This document shows positions 8,944-21,656 of a stretch of DNA of 64,000 bases, piece by piece. This DNA is from Minicystis rosea (lineage in GTDB: Bacteria > Myxococcota_A > Polyangia > Polyangiales > Polyangiaceae): NCBI GenBank assembly GCA_001931535.1, contig CP016211.1, positions 9,037,703 to 9,101,702 of the forward strand, read 5' to 3'. A program made the position numbers and the translations under genes. The notes beneath the pieces were generated by a model. It saw only the letters and a list, made by a program, of their open reading frames with translations. It searched no databases and had not been told where the DNA came from. How positions within the stretch are numbered: the stretch's first letter is position 1; each line of letters starts with the position of its first letter.

Positions 8944-9373
8944 CGTCGCGCGCGGCCGATGCGCCGCGCCCGTGAGATTCCCCACCAGCGACCTCGCGAT
9001 CGCAGAAGGCTTCCGCTGGCTCGCCGCGCAGCACCGCGCGTGAGGCCAGCGCGTCGTGCACGCAGGTCTCGTCGGTCGTCTGCAGCTCCACGACATCGAT
9101 CACCTCGCCCGCATCCCACGCGCTCGGGAGCGGTGACACGCGCCATGCAGAGGACTGCGTGGTGTTGATCGGACGCATGCGAGCGCAGCGCGGTGAAGGC
9201 ACGCTGAGCACCTCGGGCCTTCGCGGTCGCGTCGACGCGGATCGGCTCGAGCCGCGAACCAGCGACGACCTCCGCGACAGGAGGTTCACGGCACCGGCCC
9301 GGGCCTCACATGCGCGCTGTGGGAGCCCGGGTCGATGGTTCGTGGCGAGCGGCGCGAGGCACGCGCCTCTGCG
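8944..9373. other. Intergenic, possible decayed gene on the - strand
   Basis: A - strand frame (8921-9289) has a gene-like patch reading WDAGEVIDVVELQTTDET at about 9050-9130. It lacks a convincing start and family, so I treat it as a possible remnant only. Confidence 0.3.
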
Positions 9374-10957
9374 TCAGAGGTAGCCTTCGGCGGCGAGCAC
9401 GCTCAGCGGGCGGCTCAGGTTGTCGGACACGACATGGGTGGTCGATCCCGCGGCGCGGCGGAGCTCGTTCTTCTTGCCGGTGGGAACGCAGAGGAGCACG
9501 TGCGGGTGGCGCAGGATGCGCTCGTAGTCCGCCTCCTGCACGTTCTCCGGGAGGATGACGAGCACCACGGTGATCGGCGCGACCACCGTGCCCGGGTACG
9601 CGCCGGCGGCGCGCGCGAGGAGCGCCCGGGTGGCTTCGTCGACCTCTCGCGCCGAGCGCGCGAGGAGCTCGAACTCGAGCCGGTGCGTCTGTCGATGACG
9701 ACCGCGCAGCCGGAGCGGCATGCCCTCGGTCGGCGCGAACGCGGGGGCGGGCTCGAGCTCCGCGTCCTTCGCGCGGTACAGCGCGCGCGGCGGATCGGAC
9801 ACGGCGCGGGTCTCGTAGGGAGCGGGCTTGTCGGACCAGAACGCCGTGGGGAGCCGCGCGTACCCGCTGCCCCAGCCGCTGTTGCCCTCGAGCGAAGCGA
9901 TGCCGTTGCACAGCATCGGCGCGCGCCCCGAATTGAACTCCTCCAGCACCCGGGCCCCGAAGCCATCGTGGGCCGTCGCGGAATGGGGCACGTCGTGGTT
10001 CCGCACGAGGATCGTCTCCTTGTTCGGGATCGCGACCGCGATCTTCATCGGGTTGCCGAGCCTCGCGCGCGCCGCTTCGCGGAACGCCGGCGAGAGCACG
10101 CGCTCGGCCGCCCACGGGCCCCGGCTCGCGACGGTGAGGGGCGCCTTGCGGAAGCCGAGGATGCCCTTGGTCATCTCGACGACCTCGAAGTCCTGGTACG
10201 GCTCGCGCTCGAGGTTCGCGAGCGCCTGGGCTTCGAGCTCCGCGGGATCGCCGATGGCCAGCAGCTCCGCGCCCGAGAGCGGGCGCGCCACGCCGCCATC
10301 GATGGCCGCGAGGCCGAAGAGCGGCGTGCTCGCGTCGACGTAGCCGCCTCCGATCTGCCGATAGGCGGCCCCTTGCCAACCGGCCCACATCGGGTTGTGC
10401 ACGAAGGGCATCAACTTCGGCGGCGGCGAGGCCGATGAAGCAGGCGACACCGGAGAAGCAGGCGGCACCCTCGAAGCAGGCGCTGGGGAAGCAGGCGGCA
10501 CCCTTGAAGCAGGCGCTGGGGAAGCAGGCGGCGCCGGGCGATCGGCCTCGCCGTCGATCACGAACTCGCCCTTGTAGAGAAACAGCAGCAGCGGGGAGAA
10601 CTCTTCACGGAAGTCCTCGAACCTCATCCGCATGCCCGCGGGGATCGTGAGGCCCTCCGCCTCGGCGGAGCGCTCGATGCGCGCGATGGTGTCCGTCACC
10701 GCGAACGCGATCTCCTTGCTGACCGCAGCGCCGTGAAGAATCTCGGCGAGGCGCTTGGCGTCGGCGTCGGTCACCGTCTGGCCATCGCTCGAGTCGTAGC
10801 GCCCATGCCAAGCCTTCCCCGGCGGCAAGCTCCGCGGCGGCTGCGTCCCTGCGGGCTTCCAGCCATAGGCCTCGGCCAGCGTCAGGAACACGGCCCAGTG
10901 ACCACCGCTCACGCGCAGCGTTTCTCCCGACGATGTGCTCCGCAACGAAAATCCCAT
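9374..10957 (-). CDS. Uncharacterised 527-aa cytoplasmic protein
   Basis: Starts at ATG 10957 with GAGGAG immediately upstream, and has no signal peptide. Residues 1-140 form an N-terminal domain (HWAVFLTLAEAYGWKPAGTQPP). An Ala/Pro/Ser linker follows (about 145-185), carrying three copies of a PPASPAPASRV-like unit. The C-terminal domain contains IAVAIPNKETILVRNHD and VVLVILPENVQEADYERIL. The segment around AIPNKETILV is faintly reminiscent of DUF1444 (YtpQ-like) proteins, but I cannot confirm that. The linker repeat shows as direct DNA repeats at about 10437-10535. Confidence 0.6.
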   Translation of the reverse strand: MGFSLRSTSSGETLRVSGGHWAVFLTLAEAYGWKPAGTQPPRSLPPGKAWHGRYDSSDGQTVTDADAKRLAEILHGAAVSKEIAFAVTDTIARIERSAEAEGLTIPAGMRMRFEDFREEFSPLLLFLYKGEFVIDGEADRPAPPASPAPASRVPPASPAPASRVPPASPVSPASSASPPPKLMPFVHNPMWAGWQGAAYRQIGGGYVDASTPLFGLAAIDGGVARPLSGAELLAIGDPAELEAQALANLEREPYQDFEVVEMTKGILGFRKAPLTVASRGPWAAERVLSPAFREAARARLGNPMKIAVAIPNKETILVRNHDVPHSATAHDGFGARVLEEFNSGRAPMLCNGIASLEGNSGWGSGYARLPTAFWSDKPAPYETRAVSDPPRALYRAKDAELEPAPAFAPTEGMPLRLRGRHRQTHRLEFELLARSAREVDEATRALLARAAGAYPGTVVAPITVVLVILPENVQEADYERILRHPHVLLCVPTGKKNELRRAAGSTTHVVSDNLSRPLSVLAAEGYL

Positions 10958-11196
10958 GTGCTCCTCGTTCTCGAAAGGCGGCACGGGAGAATACCGAAAC
11001 GGCCGCGGGGCAACACGCCGCTGCGCCCGCGTTCGAAGGGAGGCCGGCGCCCGCGCTCGAAAACGTGTCGTGACGGTGATGGTGCGACCGAGCACGGGGC
11101 CGAGGCCTGCCCGTGCGAGCAGCTCGGAGGGGCGTCGCGACTCAGCGTCAGACTGCCCCAGGAAATACCCGATGGGTGATAACGTCGCGGCACGTC

Positions 11197-12105
11197 ATGG
11201 TCGACTACCAACCGAAAAACTTCTTCCGCGTCGTCGTCCAGCTTCAGGGGTCGGTCGTCCCGATCCTCATCCCGCGGATCCTGCTCTGTGTCGGGCTCGG
11301 GGCCGCGGCGGCGTATGGCTACGCCAACCACGGCATCAAGCTCCCGAGCATCGCGCACACGCTGCTCGGCGTCGCGCTCGGCTTGCTCCTGGTTTTCCGC
11401 ACGAACGCTTCGTACGACCGCTTCTGGGAGGGCCGGCGGCTCTTCGGCAGCATCATCAACCGCTCGCGCGACATCCTTCGGCAGACGCTGCAGCTCATCG
11501 AAGGCGACAGCGAAGAGGTCATGAGATCACGCCGCGAGATCCGTCGCTTCGTGCTCATGTACTACGGGCTCCTCCGCCAGTACCTCCGCGCCGAGCGCAA
11601 CCTCGACGAGGTCGGCGTCGAGCTGACCGACGCGGAGCGCGCCGCGCTCGAGCCCGCCGCCGTGCGGCCGAACCTCGCCGTCGTGTGGATGACGGACGAA
11701 TTCGTGAAGCACGCGCGCGCCGGGCGGCTCAGCGAGCAGCGCCTCCAGCTCATCGACCAGAACCTCACCGCGCTCGTCGACTACTGGGGCGGCTGCGAGC
11801 GCATCATGCGCACGCCGGTGCCGTTCGCGTACGCGCAGCACATCAAGAGCTTCCTCACCCTCTTCTGCCTCTCGGCCCCGTTCGCGATGGTCGAGTCGAT
11901 GAAGTGGTACACCCCCATCGCCGCCGGCGTGCTCGCCTACGGCATGTTCGGCATCGACGAGATCGGCGTCGAGATCGAGGACCCGTTCGGCGACGATCCG
12001 AACGATCTCCCGATCGACGCCATGGGCAAGCGCATCGCCGACGACACCGCGATGATGCTCGACACGCACGAGAAGAGCCGCGCCGCCCTGCTGAAGGCGG
12101 CCTGA
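11197..12105 (+). CDS. Bestrophin family anion channel
   Basis: A 302-aa protein starting at ATG 11197. It shows the bestrophin (UPF0187) signature: an N-terminal amphipathic start, two membrane helices, and LLVFRTNASYDRFWEGRRLFG (66-86) with the family's conserved R-T-N-x-x-Y-D-R-x-x-E-G-R. Two further helices and the C-terminal IGVEIEDPFGDDPNDLPID motif follow. Prokaryotic bestrophins form pentameric ion channels in the inner membrane, some selective for anions and others for cations, so selectivity is open. The ribosome site is weak. The length is normal for the family. Confidence 0.88.
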   Translation: MVDYQPKNFFRVVVQLQGSVVPILIPRILLCVGLGAAAAYGYANHGIKLPSIAHTLLGVALGLLLVFRTNASYDRFWEGRRLFGSIINRSRDILRQTLQLIEGDSEEVMRSRREIRRFVLMYYGLLRQYLRAERNLDEVGVELTDAERAALEPAAVRPNLAVVWMTDEFVKHARAGRLSEQRLQLIDQNLTALVDYWGGCERIMRTPVPFAYAQHIKSFLTLFCLSAPFAMVESMKWYTPIAAGVLAYGMFGIDEIGVEIEDPFGDDPNDLPIDAMGKRIADDTAMMLDTHEKSRAALLKAA

Positions 12106-12202
12106 TCTCGAGTCACACGTTTGCACCGCAGCCGCGACCCAAACGCGCTGCCTGCGTCGACGACTCCGAAGACCTCCCATCAAAGCCCTGATGCCCGCAG
12201 AC

Positions 12203-12620
12203 ATGGCATCGGCAGCAGCCGCGACCAAAGGGAGCGGGCATCGGCCCTCGCCGCTCCCACGTCTCCTGACGCACCGTCGTCGTCAGCGCTGTCGCGCCGT
12301 TGCAGCATGCCCGGCGCGCTTGCCAGGCCCGCTTACTTCGTGCGCGGCTGCTGCCGCTGCTACGAATGCGGGTGCCACTGCTACGAATGCGGCCGGGGTG
12401 ATGGCATCGGCAGCAGCCGCGACCAAAGGGAGCGGGCATCGGCCCTCGCCGCTCCCACGCCTCCTGACGCACCGTCGTCGTCAGCGCTGCCGCGCCGTTG
12501 CAGCATGCCCGGCGCGCTTGCCAGGCCCGCTTACTTCGTGCGCGGCTGCTGCCGCTGCTACGAATGCGGCTGCCACTGCTACGAATGCGGCCGGGGTGAT
12601 GGCATCGGCAGCAGCCGCGA
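12203..12620. repeat. 198-bp tandem repeat, two full units and a partial third
   Basis: Unit 1 (12203-12400) and unit 2 (12401-12598) differ at only a few bases. A third copy starts at 12599 and stops after about 22 bases. Each unit ends with an internal doublet of a CTGCTACGAATGCGG core. The unit is 66 codons long, so frames on both strands stay open across it. It lies between the convergent bestrophin and efflux genes. The remaining bases 12106-12202 hold no gene. Confidence 0.85.
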
Positions 12621-12630
12621 AAGGGGCCGG

Positions 12631-15767
<3,137 letters not shown>

Positions 15768-15771
<4 letters not shown>

Positions 15772-17012
15772 TCGTTCGCCCCCATCTGCTCGCGCAGCAC
15801 CTGGCTCTTCAGGATGAACGCGCCCTCGATGACGACGCGCTCGCCGGCCACGAGCCCACGGATCACTTCGACGTCGCCCTCGTATGCGGCGCCGGTCTCC
15901 ACCGCGCGCAGCTCGTACTTGCGCTCGCCCTTCTCCACGAACACGTGGGTGAGCCCGTCGATGAGCTGAAGGGCGCCGCGTGGCACCAGCACCGCACGCT
16001 CCCCCTCCGGCGCCGCGCTCGCAGCGGGTGCCGCGCTCGCAGCAGGTGCCGCGCTCGCAGCAGGCGCGGCGCTCGCGGCGGGCGCGTCGTTGCCGGTGAA
16101 GGCGATGCGCGCGGTGGCGCTCATGCCCGGGCGCAGCACGCCGTCGGGGTTCGGCAGCACCACGCGCACGTCGGCCGCCCGGCGCGTGGGATCGATCACT
16201 TCGTTCACGTGATCGACGCGCCCCTCGAACACCCGGCCGGGCACCGCGACCGTGGTCACGCGCACCACGTCGCCCAGATGGACCTTGGCCAGATCGCGCT
16301 CGTACACGTCGACGAGCAGCCACAGCTCGGAGAGATCGCCCACCGTGAACAGCGAGTCCGCCGGGGCCACCGCCTCGCCCACGCGGGCCTTGGCGAAGAT
16401 CACCACGCCCGCGATCGGCGTGCTCAACGCCACCGCGCCCGACGACGGCGCGCGCTCGCCGCCGGCGCTCCCGGGATCGAGACCCACCGCGCGCAGCCGC
16501 TCGGCCGCGGCGCGCAGCTCGTACGTGGCCACGTCGCGATCCGTCTGCGCCTGCGTCACCGCGCGATCGCTGGTCACGCCTTCGGCGGCGAGCTGCTTCT
16601 CGCGGCGGAGCTCCTTCTCGGCCTGCGTGAGTCGGGCCTGGGCCTGATAGATGTCGGCGCGCGCACGCCCGACGGCGACGCTCTCGATGGTCGCCAGCAC
16701 CTCGCCCGCGCGCACGCGATCGCCGATCTGCGCGCGCATCGAGATGACTCGACCGTCCACGAGCGATCCGATCTTGGCCACACGCTTGGGCGCCAAATCG
16801 AGTGTCCCGTGCGCCACGAGCGCGCCGACGCGTGATGCCGCGCGGCTCGCCGTGACCTGCAATCGAGCGGCCTCGAAGGCTTGCGGTGTCAGCTCGACGT
16901 CGACGCCCTGCTCCTGTTTCGGCTTCGCTTCGGCTGCAGTTGGAGTGTTGCCTTTGCCGCAGCCCGAGAGGGCGATCGCGAGGATCGGCAAGGCGAAGCG
17001 AAGGTCACGCAC
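15768..17012 (-). CDS. Efflux RND periplasmic adaptor (CusB/CzcB type)
   Basis: A 414-aa protein with GTG start at 17012. The lipoprotein signal ends IALSGC (Cys18). A barrel-sandwich (lipoyl) half-motif reads KIGSLVDGRVISMRAQIGDR (81-100), followed by a coiled-coil hairpin (about 118-175) and the second lipoyl half with STPIAGVVIFAKARVGEAV. A beta-barrel domain precedes a five-fold Ala-Ser-Ala-Ala-Pro insert at about 311-332 that is unusual for the family. The C-terminal domain ends GAND, its stop overlapping the efflux pump start. Together they form a two-gene operon for the inner-membrane half of a tripartite metal exporter. Confidence 0.92.
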
Positions 17013-17120
17013 GGCGCGAGTATATACCGATCACACACGTCGACCTGCAATGCTGCCCCAGCTCACCTGCACCCTATTTTGGTCTTCGCGCAGGGGTGGA
17101 AACCGATATGTTGGCGCGCA

Positions 17121-18419
17121 ATGCCTCGTCGTCGCGGCTCGCACGGATTGCTGCAGATCATCTCGGTGGTGGTCGCGGTCGTGGTCGGGCTCGCCATCGT
17201 CTCGCTCAAGCTCAATGGCCCGCGCACGGGCGCCCCGATCGCGCTCCAACCCGCGTTCGCGCAGCCCAAGCCCGCCGCGCCGCGCCCCGTGGTCACGGCC
17301 ATTGCCACCGTCGCGCCTTCCGCTGCACCGAGCGCCGCCCCCTCTGCTGCACCGAGCGCTGCGCCCTCTGCTGCGCCTGCCGCCGAAAAGAAGGACGACA
17401 AGGGCGACAAGAAGGACGACAAGAAAGAGAAGAAGCCTGCGGGCCTCGACTACTCGGTGGTGCAGACCGAGCAGGACATCGACAAGAACCTGTCGGAGGA
17501 GCAGAAGGCCGCCATCGGCACCGGCAAGGTCCCGATCCATCGTGAAGGCCCGTTCAAATCACCGTTCGCGCACCCGCGCTTCGGCGGCCCTTCGCACGTG
17601 AAGGTGGGCACGGTCATCTCCCACGTTCGTGACTACAACATCCAGACCGGCATGTTCGAGGCCGAGTTCTTCCTGTCGATGACCGCGACGGACAAGGACA
17701 TGCCCGACGTGAACCTCGTCTTCACGAACGGCAAAGAGGTCGATCAACAGACCATCGTCGACACGCCGACCTTCAAGCTCCTCCGCGTCCACGGCACCTT
17801 CGGCGGCCCGGTCGATCTCCGGACCTACCCGTTCGACACGCAGCTCCTCCCCATCGAGGTCGAGGATCAGCTCGCCGGTGTGGACCAGATCGTCTTCGAG
17901 CCCGATCCCAACCGCACCTCGCTCGACGAAGGTTTCTCCGTGCCGGGCTGGGGGATCGCGCACATCGCCGCGAAGGCCTTCAAGCACCGTTATCCGCCGC
18001 GCTTCGATCGCGACGATCTCCAGATCTCCCGCTACAAGGTCGAGGTCGGCCTCGATCGCTTCGGCGTCTCCGCCGCGCTCAGCGTCTTCGTGCCGGCGTA
18101 CATCATCGTCATCATCGCGCTCACCGGCATGTGGGTGCCGCCGGAGGAGCTCGAGGTGCGCAGCAACACGGGCGCGCCCATGCTCGCGGCCGCGGTGCTC
18201 TTCCACTACGCGCTGCTCTCCACCCTGCCGGCGACGGGTTACCTCACGCGCGCCGACAAGGTGATGATGGGCACGTACATCGCGCTCCTCCTCAACATGG
18301 GCTCGACGTGGACCTTCCTCATCGTCCCCGAGGAGCGTCAAGCCAGGCTCTTCCGCCTCTGGCGCTGGGCCGTCCCCGTCGCATCCGTCGCCGTCATGGC
18401 GGCCGCCACCATCGTTTGA
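17121..18419 (+). CDS. Prokaryotic pentameric ligand-gated ion channel (Cys-loop superfamily)
   Basis: A 432-aa protein from ATG 17121. Residues 10-29 are a signal or anchor helix. Residues 60-110 are a linker of Ser-Ala-Ala-Pro repeats and Lys/Asp-rich sequence. The extracellular ligand-binding domain spans about 155-312 and contains LRTYPFDTQLLPIEVE (233-248), the Pro-loop of the superfamily without the eukaryotic Cys pair. Four membrane helices follow: TM1 315-337, TM2 351-368, TM3 380-400 and TM4 413-431, with LLSTLPATGYLTRADK between TM2 and TM3 as in GLIC-type channels. The ligand is unknown. The long N-terminal extension is unusual. The divergent neighbour is the metal efflux operon. 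Confidence 0.85.
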   Translation: MPRRRGSHGLLQIISVVVAVVVGLAIVSLKLNGPRTGAPIALQPAFAQPKPAAPRPVVTAIATVAPSAAPSAAPSAAPSAAPSAAPAAEKKDDKGDKKDDKKEKKPAGLDYSVVQTEQDIDKNLSEEQKAAIGTGKVPIHREGPFKSPFAHPRFGGPSHVKVGTVISHVRDYNIQTGMFEAEFFLSMTATDKDMPDVNLVFTNGKEVDQQTIVDTPTFKLLRVHGTFGGPVDLRTYPFDTQLLPIEVEDQLAGVDQIVFEPDPNRTSLDEGFSVPGWGIAHIAAKAFKHRYPPRFDRDDLQISRYKVEVGLDRFGVSAALSVFVPAYIIVIIALTGMWVPPEELEVRSNTGAPMLAAAVLFHYALLSTLPATGYLTRADKVMMGTYIALLLNMGSTWTFLIVPEERQARLFRLWRWAVPVASVAVMAAATIV

Positions 18420-18422
18420 GCC

Positions 18423-18983
18423 ATGACCAAGCCGAGCATCATCCTCCTCTGCGTCGCTGTCGTCCTGGCGTTCATGATCGGCTGGTTCGCCGGCCGCTGG
18501 GCGCTCGAGCGAAGCTGGAAGAACCCCGTCGTCACGGTCACCGCCGATGACGTGAAGCGCGCCTCGGTCGAGGGCGCCGATCCTTCGCCTGCTGCCGGCA
18601 CCGCCATCTTCCGCCCGCTCCCGCTGCGAAAGATGCGCGAGATCATGAAGAGCTTCACCGCGCAGGATCCCGTGGTGATGAAGGTCGGCTCCTGGTCGCG
18701 CGACGACGACGACAAGGACCTGCACCTCGTCCTGGAAAACCGCGGCGACTGCAAGACCACCCGCGTCGCCGGCGTCGCCTACGGCTACCACGCGCGCGGC
18801 AACGCCGAGGTCGTCAGCAAGAGCGGCGACTACTACATCGCCTTCGATTCGAAGGAAGTGAAGCTCGATCCCAAAGCGAGCGACCAGATGACCATGAAGG
18901 TCAAAGACCCGGGCCACGCCTCGCTCGCCATGGCGCACGTCGATCTCGTCGAGTGCGAGGGCGGCAAGATCTGGAAGCGGTAG
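18423..18983 (+). CDS. 186-aa membrane-anchored accessory protein of the channel operon
   Basis: ATG 18423 follows the channel stop by three bases, so the two genes are almost certainly co-transcribed. An N-terminal helix (5-25, SIILLCVAVVLAFMIGWFAG) anchors a hydrophilic domain containing DLHLVLENRGDCKTTRVAGV and YYIAFDSKEVKLDPKA, which looks like a beta-sandwich. I know no family. By position it may modulate or bind the channel, which is inference. Confidence 0.65.
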   Translation: MTKPSIILLCVAVVLAFMIGWFAGRWALERSWKNPVVTVTADDVKRASVEGADPSPAAGTAIFRPLPLRKMREIMKSFTAQDPVVMKVGSWSRDDDDKDLHLVLENRGDCKTTRVAGVAYGYHARGNAEVVSKSGDYYIAFDSKEVKLDPKASDQMTMKVKDPGHASLAMAHVDLVECEGGKIWKR

Positions 18984-19593
18984 TCCTCGCCGCTCTTGCT
19001 CACCGGGTCGCCCGACTCACCATCATCGTCGGCGGTCGCGTCGAGCAGGTCATCGAGGATCTGCGCGGTCCCCACGCAGGTATGAGCAACAAGGCTACTG
19101 CGAGCGCCACGGCGAATAGCGGTGGCCTCGTGGACCTGCCCATCCGTGATTGGCGCTGAAGTCTGCTGGACGTGACTTGCAAAGGCGCTGGCTGGCTTCC
19201 AGACGCCGCGACACCGTCACGACTTCATCGACGTCGAGCGCCCCCGCCGGCAGCGCCGCTTCCGAAGGATGGGGCCGCACCGCCCTGCCGGATTTGCGTA
19301 CGCATGGTCGACGCTGCTGTACGGCAATCCGACAGTCGCTGCGCCGAGCTTCGAGCCTTGCACGGTTTCGCGGTCGGCATGGAAGCTGCGGGCGCCGCGG
19401 CGCAGAACGAACCGCCGTTCTTTCGGAGCGCAGCGCCCACGGGTTCCATGATGAAGAAGCTCCCCGCTCGTGCAGATCGCGAGCGTGACAGCCATTGGCG
19501 GCGCGGCACCACGTCGCTCGACGCGCTCCGCGCACACGTGAGGTGCCTTGGCACGATGGCCGCTGCCTCGCGCGGTGTTCCCCCGTGGGCCCG
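18984..19593. other. Gene-poor stretch with remnants
   Basis: Bases about 18995-19070 (- strand) encode ILDDLLDATADDDGESGD, closely matching the C-terminus of the gene at 24527-24769, so a 3' remnant of a paralogue lies here. Bases about 19090-19160 (- strand) read like a signal peptide (RPPLFAVALAVALLLIPAWG) similar to that of the exported protein at 29951-31008. No complete gene is supported. Confidence 0.45.
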
Positions 19594-20532
19594 ATGAGCG
19601 CACCGTCACGCGCTCGCCGTCAGCACTGGCATCTCGCACGCGCCGGCGCCACGCTCACGCTCGGCATCGCGGCGTCCGTGCCTCGATCGGCCAGCGCCCA
19701 ATCGGACTCGATTGCATCGATTGGCTTCGAAGCATACCCCTACGCGAAGAGGGGCGGGCGCGAGCAGATCGCCACCTCCGCGCTCCGGGTGAACGCCGGT
19801 GTGCCTCTGTTTCTGAGCAAGCAAGCCTTGCTCATCCCCTCCGTGGCCTACGAGTATTTCGAAGCGCGTTTGCGCGACTCGTCGGACGCTCGCTCGATTG
19901 TGGCGCACGCGCCGAGCGCGTCCTTGATGTCCATCGTCTTCTTGGGAAAGCGGTTCCAGGTGATGATGAGGACCACCCTCGGCATGGCCTCGGACTTCAA
20001 GAAGTCCCTGAGCTGGAACGACGTGGCCGCGTCGGGGCTGGCCATGGTCAGCTATCGGTTCTCCGACTCCTTCACGTTGGGAGCCGGCGTCCTCTACGAT
20101 CGCCGATCGGGATCGCCGCAGCCGGCGCCTTTGCTCTACATCAACTGGCAATTTGCCGACCAATGGCGCCTTCGCGGGCCGGTGCCTGCGTCGCTGGCGC
20201 TCCAGTACCGTGTCCGGCCCTGGTTGTGGAGCTCCGTTGGAGCGACGTTCGTGGGGAATCGATTCAACATCGATGCAGATACGTACGGTCGACCGAAGCT
20301 GTACGTCGCGTACTCCAACGTTTCGGTGGGACCTTCGCTCGTGCTCAGCGCAGGTGAATACCTGCACCTCGAGCTGTACGGCGCGCTGCCCGTGTATCGA
20401 CGGTTCGACACCTACCTCGAGCACGACAAGCTCGACAGCGTCACGTTGTCCCCGTCGCTCAGCTACGGCATCCGGTTCTGGATCGGGCCCTCATTTTGGC
20501 AGAAACGCGGCGAGCGCCCGCGGCCGCCGTGA
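19594..20532 (+). CDS. Outer-membrane beta-barrel protein (DUF6268-like)
   Basis: A 312-aa protein from ATG 19594. The Sec signal ends PRSASAQ at about residue 31. The mature part alternates hydrophobic and polar residues in antiparallel-strand pattern (FTLGAGVLYDRRSGSPQPAP, LYINWQFADQWRLRGP, LELYGALPVYRRFDTY). The GAGVLY-then-INWQF order recalls the DUF6268 outer-membrane family. Its role is unknown. It stands alone, convergent with the CadD-type gene. Confidence 0.6.
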   Translation: MSAPSRARRQHWHLARAGATLTLGIAASVPRSASAQSDSIASIGFEAYPYAKRGGREQIATSALRVNAGVPLFLSKQALLIPSVAYEYFEARLRDSSDARSIVAHAPSASLMSIVFLGKRFQVMMRTTLGMASDFKKSLSWNDVAASGLAMVSYRFSDSFTLGAGVLYDRRSGSPQPAPLLYINWQFADQWRLRGPVPASLALQYRVRPWLWSSVGATFVGNRFNIDADTYGRPKLYVAYSNVSVGPSLVLSAGEYLHLELYGALPVYRRFDTYLEHDKLDSVTLSPSLSYGIRFWIGPSFWQKRGERPRPP

Positions 20533-20549
20533 ATTCGCTCGTCGCCTCG

Positions 20550-21149
20550 TCACAGGAACGCGCGGGCGCGCGAGAGGATCGAGAGCCCGAGCCCGATGAG
20601 CACGAACGGGAGAGCGACGCGGCCATAGCGGCCGATGCGACGGCCGAGCACCGCGTTGTGGACGAGCGCATGCCCCAGCGCGCACCAAACCGCGGTGAGC
20701 ACCGCGAAGGTCGCGGCATACACGACAACGTGCTTGGGATTGGCGGAGAACAGCGGGATGTAGACGCCGAGATTGTCGCCGCCGTTCGCCACGGTCACGG
20801 CCGCGACAGCGAGGATGTTCCCCTTCCCTACCCGCTCCGAGCCACCGTCATCGTCCGGAGCCTCGTCGTCCGATGTGCGGCGTACGAGCGCGCGTAACCG
20901 CAGGATGCCGAGCACGAGCGGCACGATCCCCAAGAGCCCAATCGCGCCCTCGGGCACGGCCACGGCGAGACGCGCGCACGCGACGCTGGCGGCCGTCAAA
21001 AGGCCGATGCCGAGGTACTGGCCGATGACCACCTCGCGCACCCGCATCTTCGGATCGGCGAAGAGCGTCGAGAGGATGACGATGTCATCCACGTTGGTGG
21101 ACGCGAACACGACCGCGCCCACGCCGATGGAGGAGATCAGATCCGTCAT
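20550..21149 (-). CDS. CadD family cadmium-resistance-type transporter
   Basis: A 199-aa protein with about six membrane helices. The N-terminal GVGAVVFASTNVDDIVILSTL and internal VTVANGGDNLGVYIPLF are the paired motifs of the CadD/LysE-like transporter family, with conserved Asp residues in helices 1 and 4. A charged loop rich in Asp (92-106) separates the halves. CadD proteins are associated with cadmium export or sequestration. With the CusBA pair 4 kb away and the arsenic island at the right, the region is rich in metal functions. The substrate is not determined. Confidence 0.8.
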   Translation of the reverse strand: MTDLISSIGVGAVVFASTNVDDIVILSTLFADPKMRVREVVIGQYLGIGLLTAASVACARLAVAVPEGAIGLLGIVPLVLGILRLRALVRRTSDDEAPDDDGGSERVGKGNILAVAAVTVANGGDNLGVYIPLFSANPKHVVVYAATFAVLTAVWCALGHALVHNAVLGRRIGRYGRVALPFVLIGLGLSILSRARAFL

Positions 21150-21178
21150 GCGAGCGGCGTCCGCTCAACGCGTGCCGC

Positions 21179-21655
21179 TCAGTGGCGCGCCATCCACGGG
21201 CAGACATCCACGAGCCGCTCGAACGGCTTGCGGTTGCAGAGGAAGCCCACCTTCTGGCCGTGATGGATGACGTCGCGGCATTCCTGGGACTTCTCGTACG
21301 AGCCCTCGGCGTCGAGCTGCGGGGGCCGATCGCATCCGGCGATCTTCGTCACTTCCCAACGGTAGAAGCCGCGCCCATCCCAGAAGTGCTCGACCTCGAC
21401 CGGCACCAGCGTGCCGACCGCATGCTCCTTGATGCACTGGGCGAACTCCGGCCCTCCACGCACCACCTGGTATTGCTCACCGGGGCACGGGTCCCACTCC
21501 AGCTCGACCTCGTGGACGAGCGGCTTGCCCTTGTCGTCGACCTCGACGACCTCGCTGTGCACGATCTGACAGACCGACTCGAACCGCTCGGTCGGATGGC
21601 AGCCGACGAAGGCGACGGCGGCGAGCACGAGGAGCGAGGGCGAGCGGCGCGACAT
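21179..21655 (-). CDS. 158-aa lipoprotein of unknown function
   Basis: ATG 21655, lipoprotein signal ending AFVGC (Cys19). The mature domain has evenly spaced Cys (CQIVHSEVVEVDDKG, WDPCPGEQYQVVRGG, KIAGCDRPPQLD, CRDVIHHGQKVGFLCN), suggesting disulfides. The ATG of the CadD-type gene lies 29 bases downstream, so the two may be co-transcribed. I recognise no family. Confidence 0.6.
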   Translation of the reverse strand: MSRRSPSLLVLAAVAFVGCHPTERFESVCQIVHSEVVEVDDKGKPLVHEVELEWDPCPGEQYQVVRGGPEFAQCIKEHAVGTLVPVEVEHFWDGRGFYRWEVTKIAGCDRPPQLDAEGSYEKSQECRDVIHHGQKVGFLCNRKPFERLVDVCPWMARH

Positions 21656-21656
21656 G

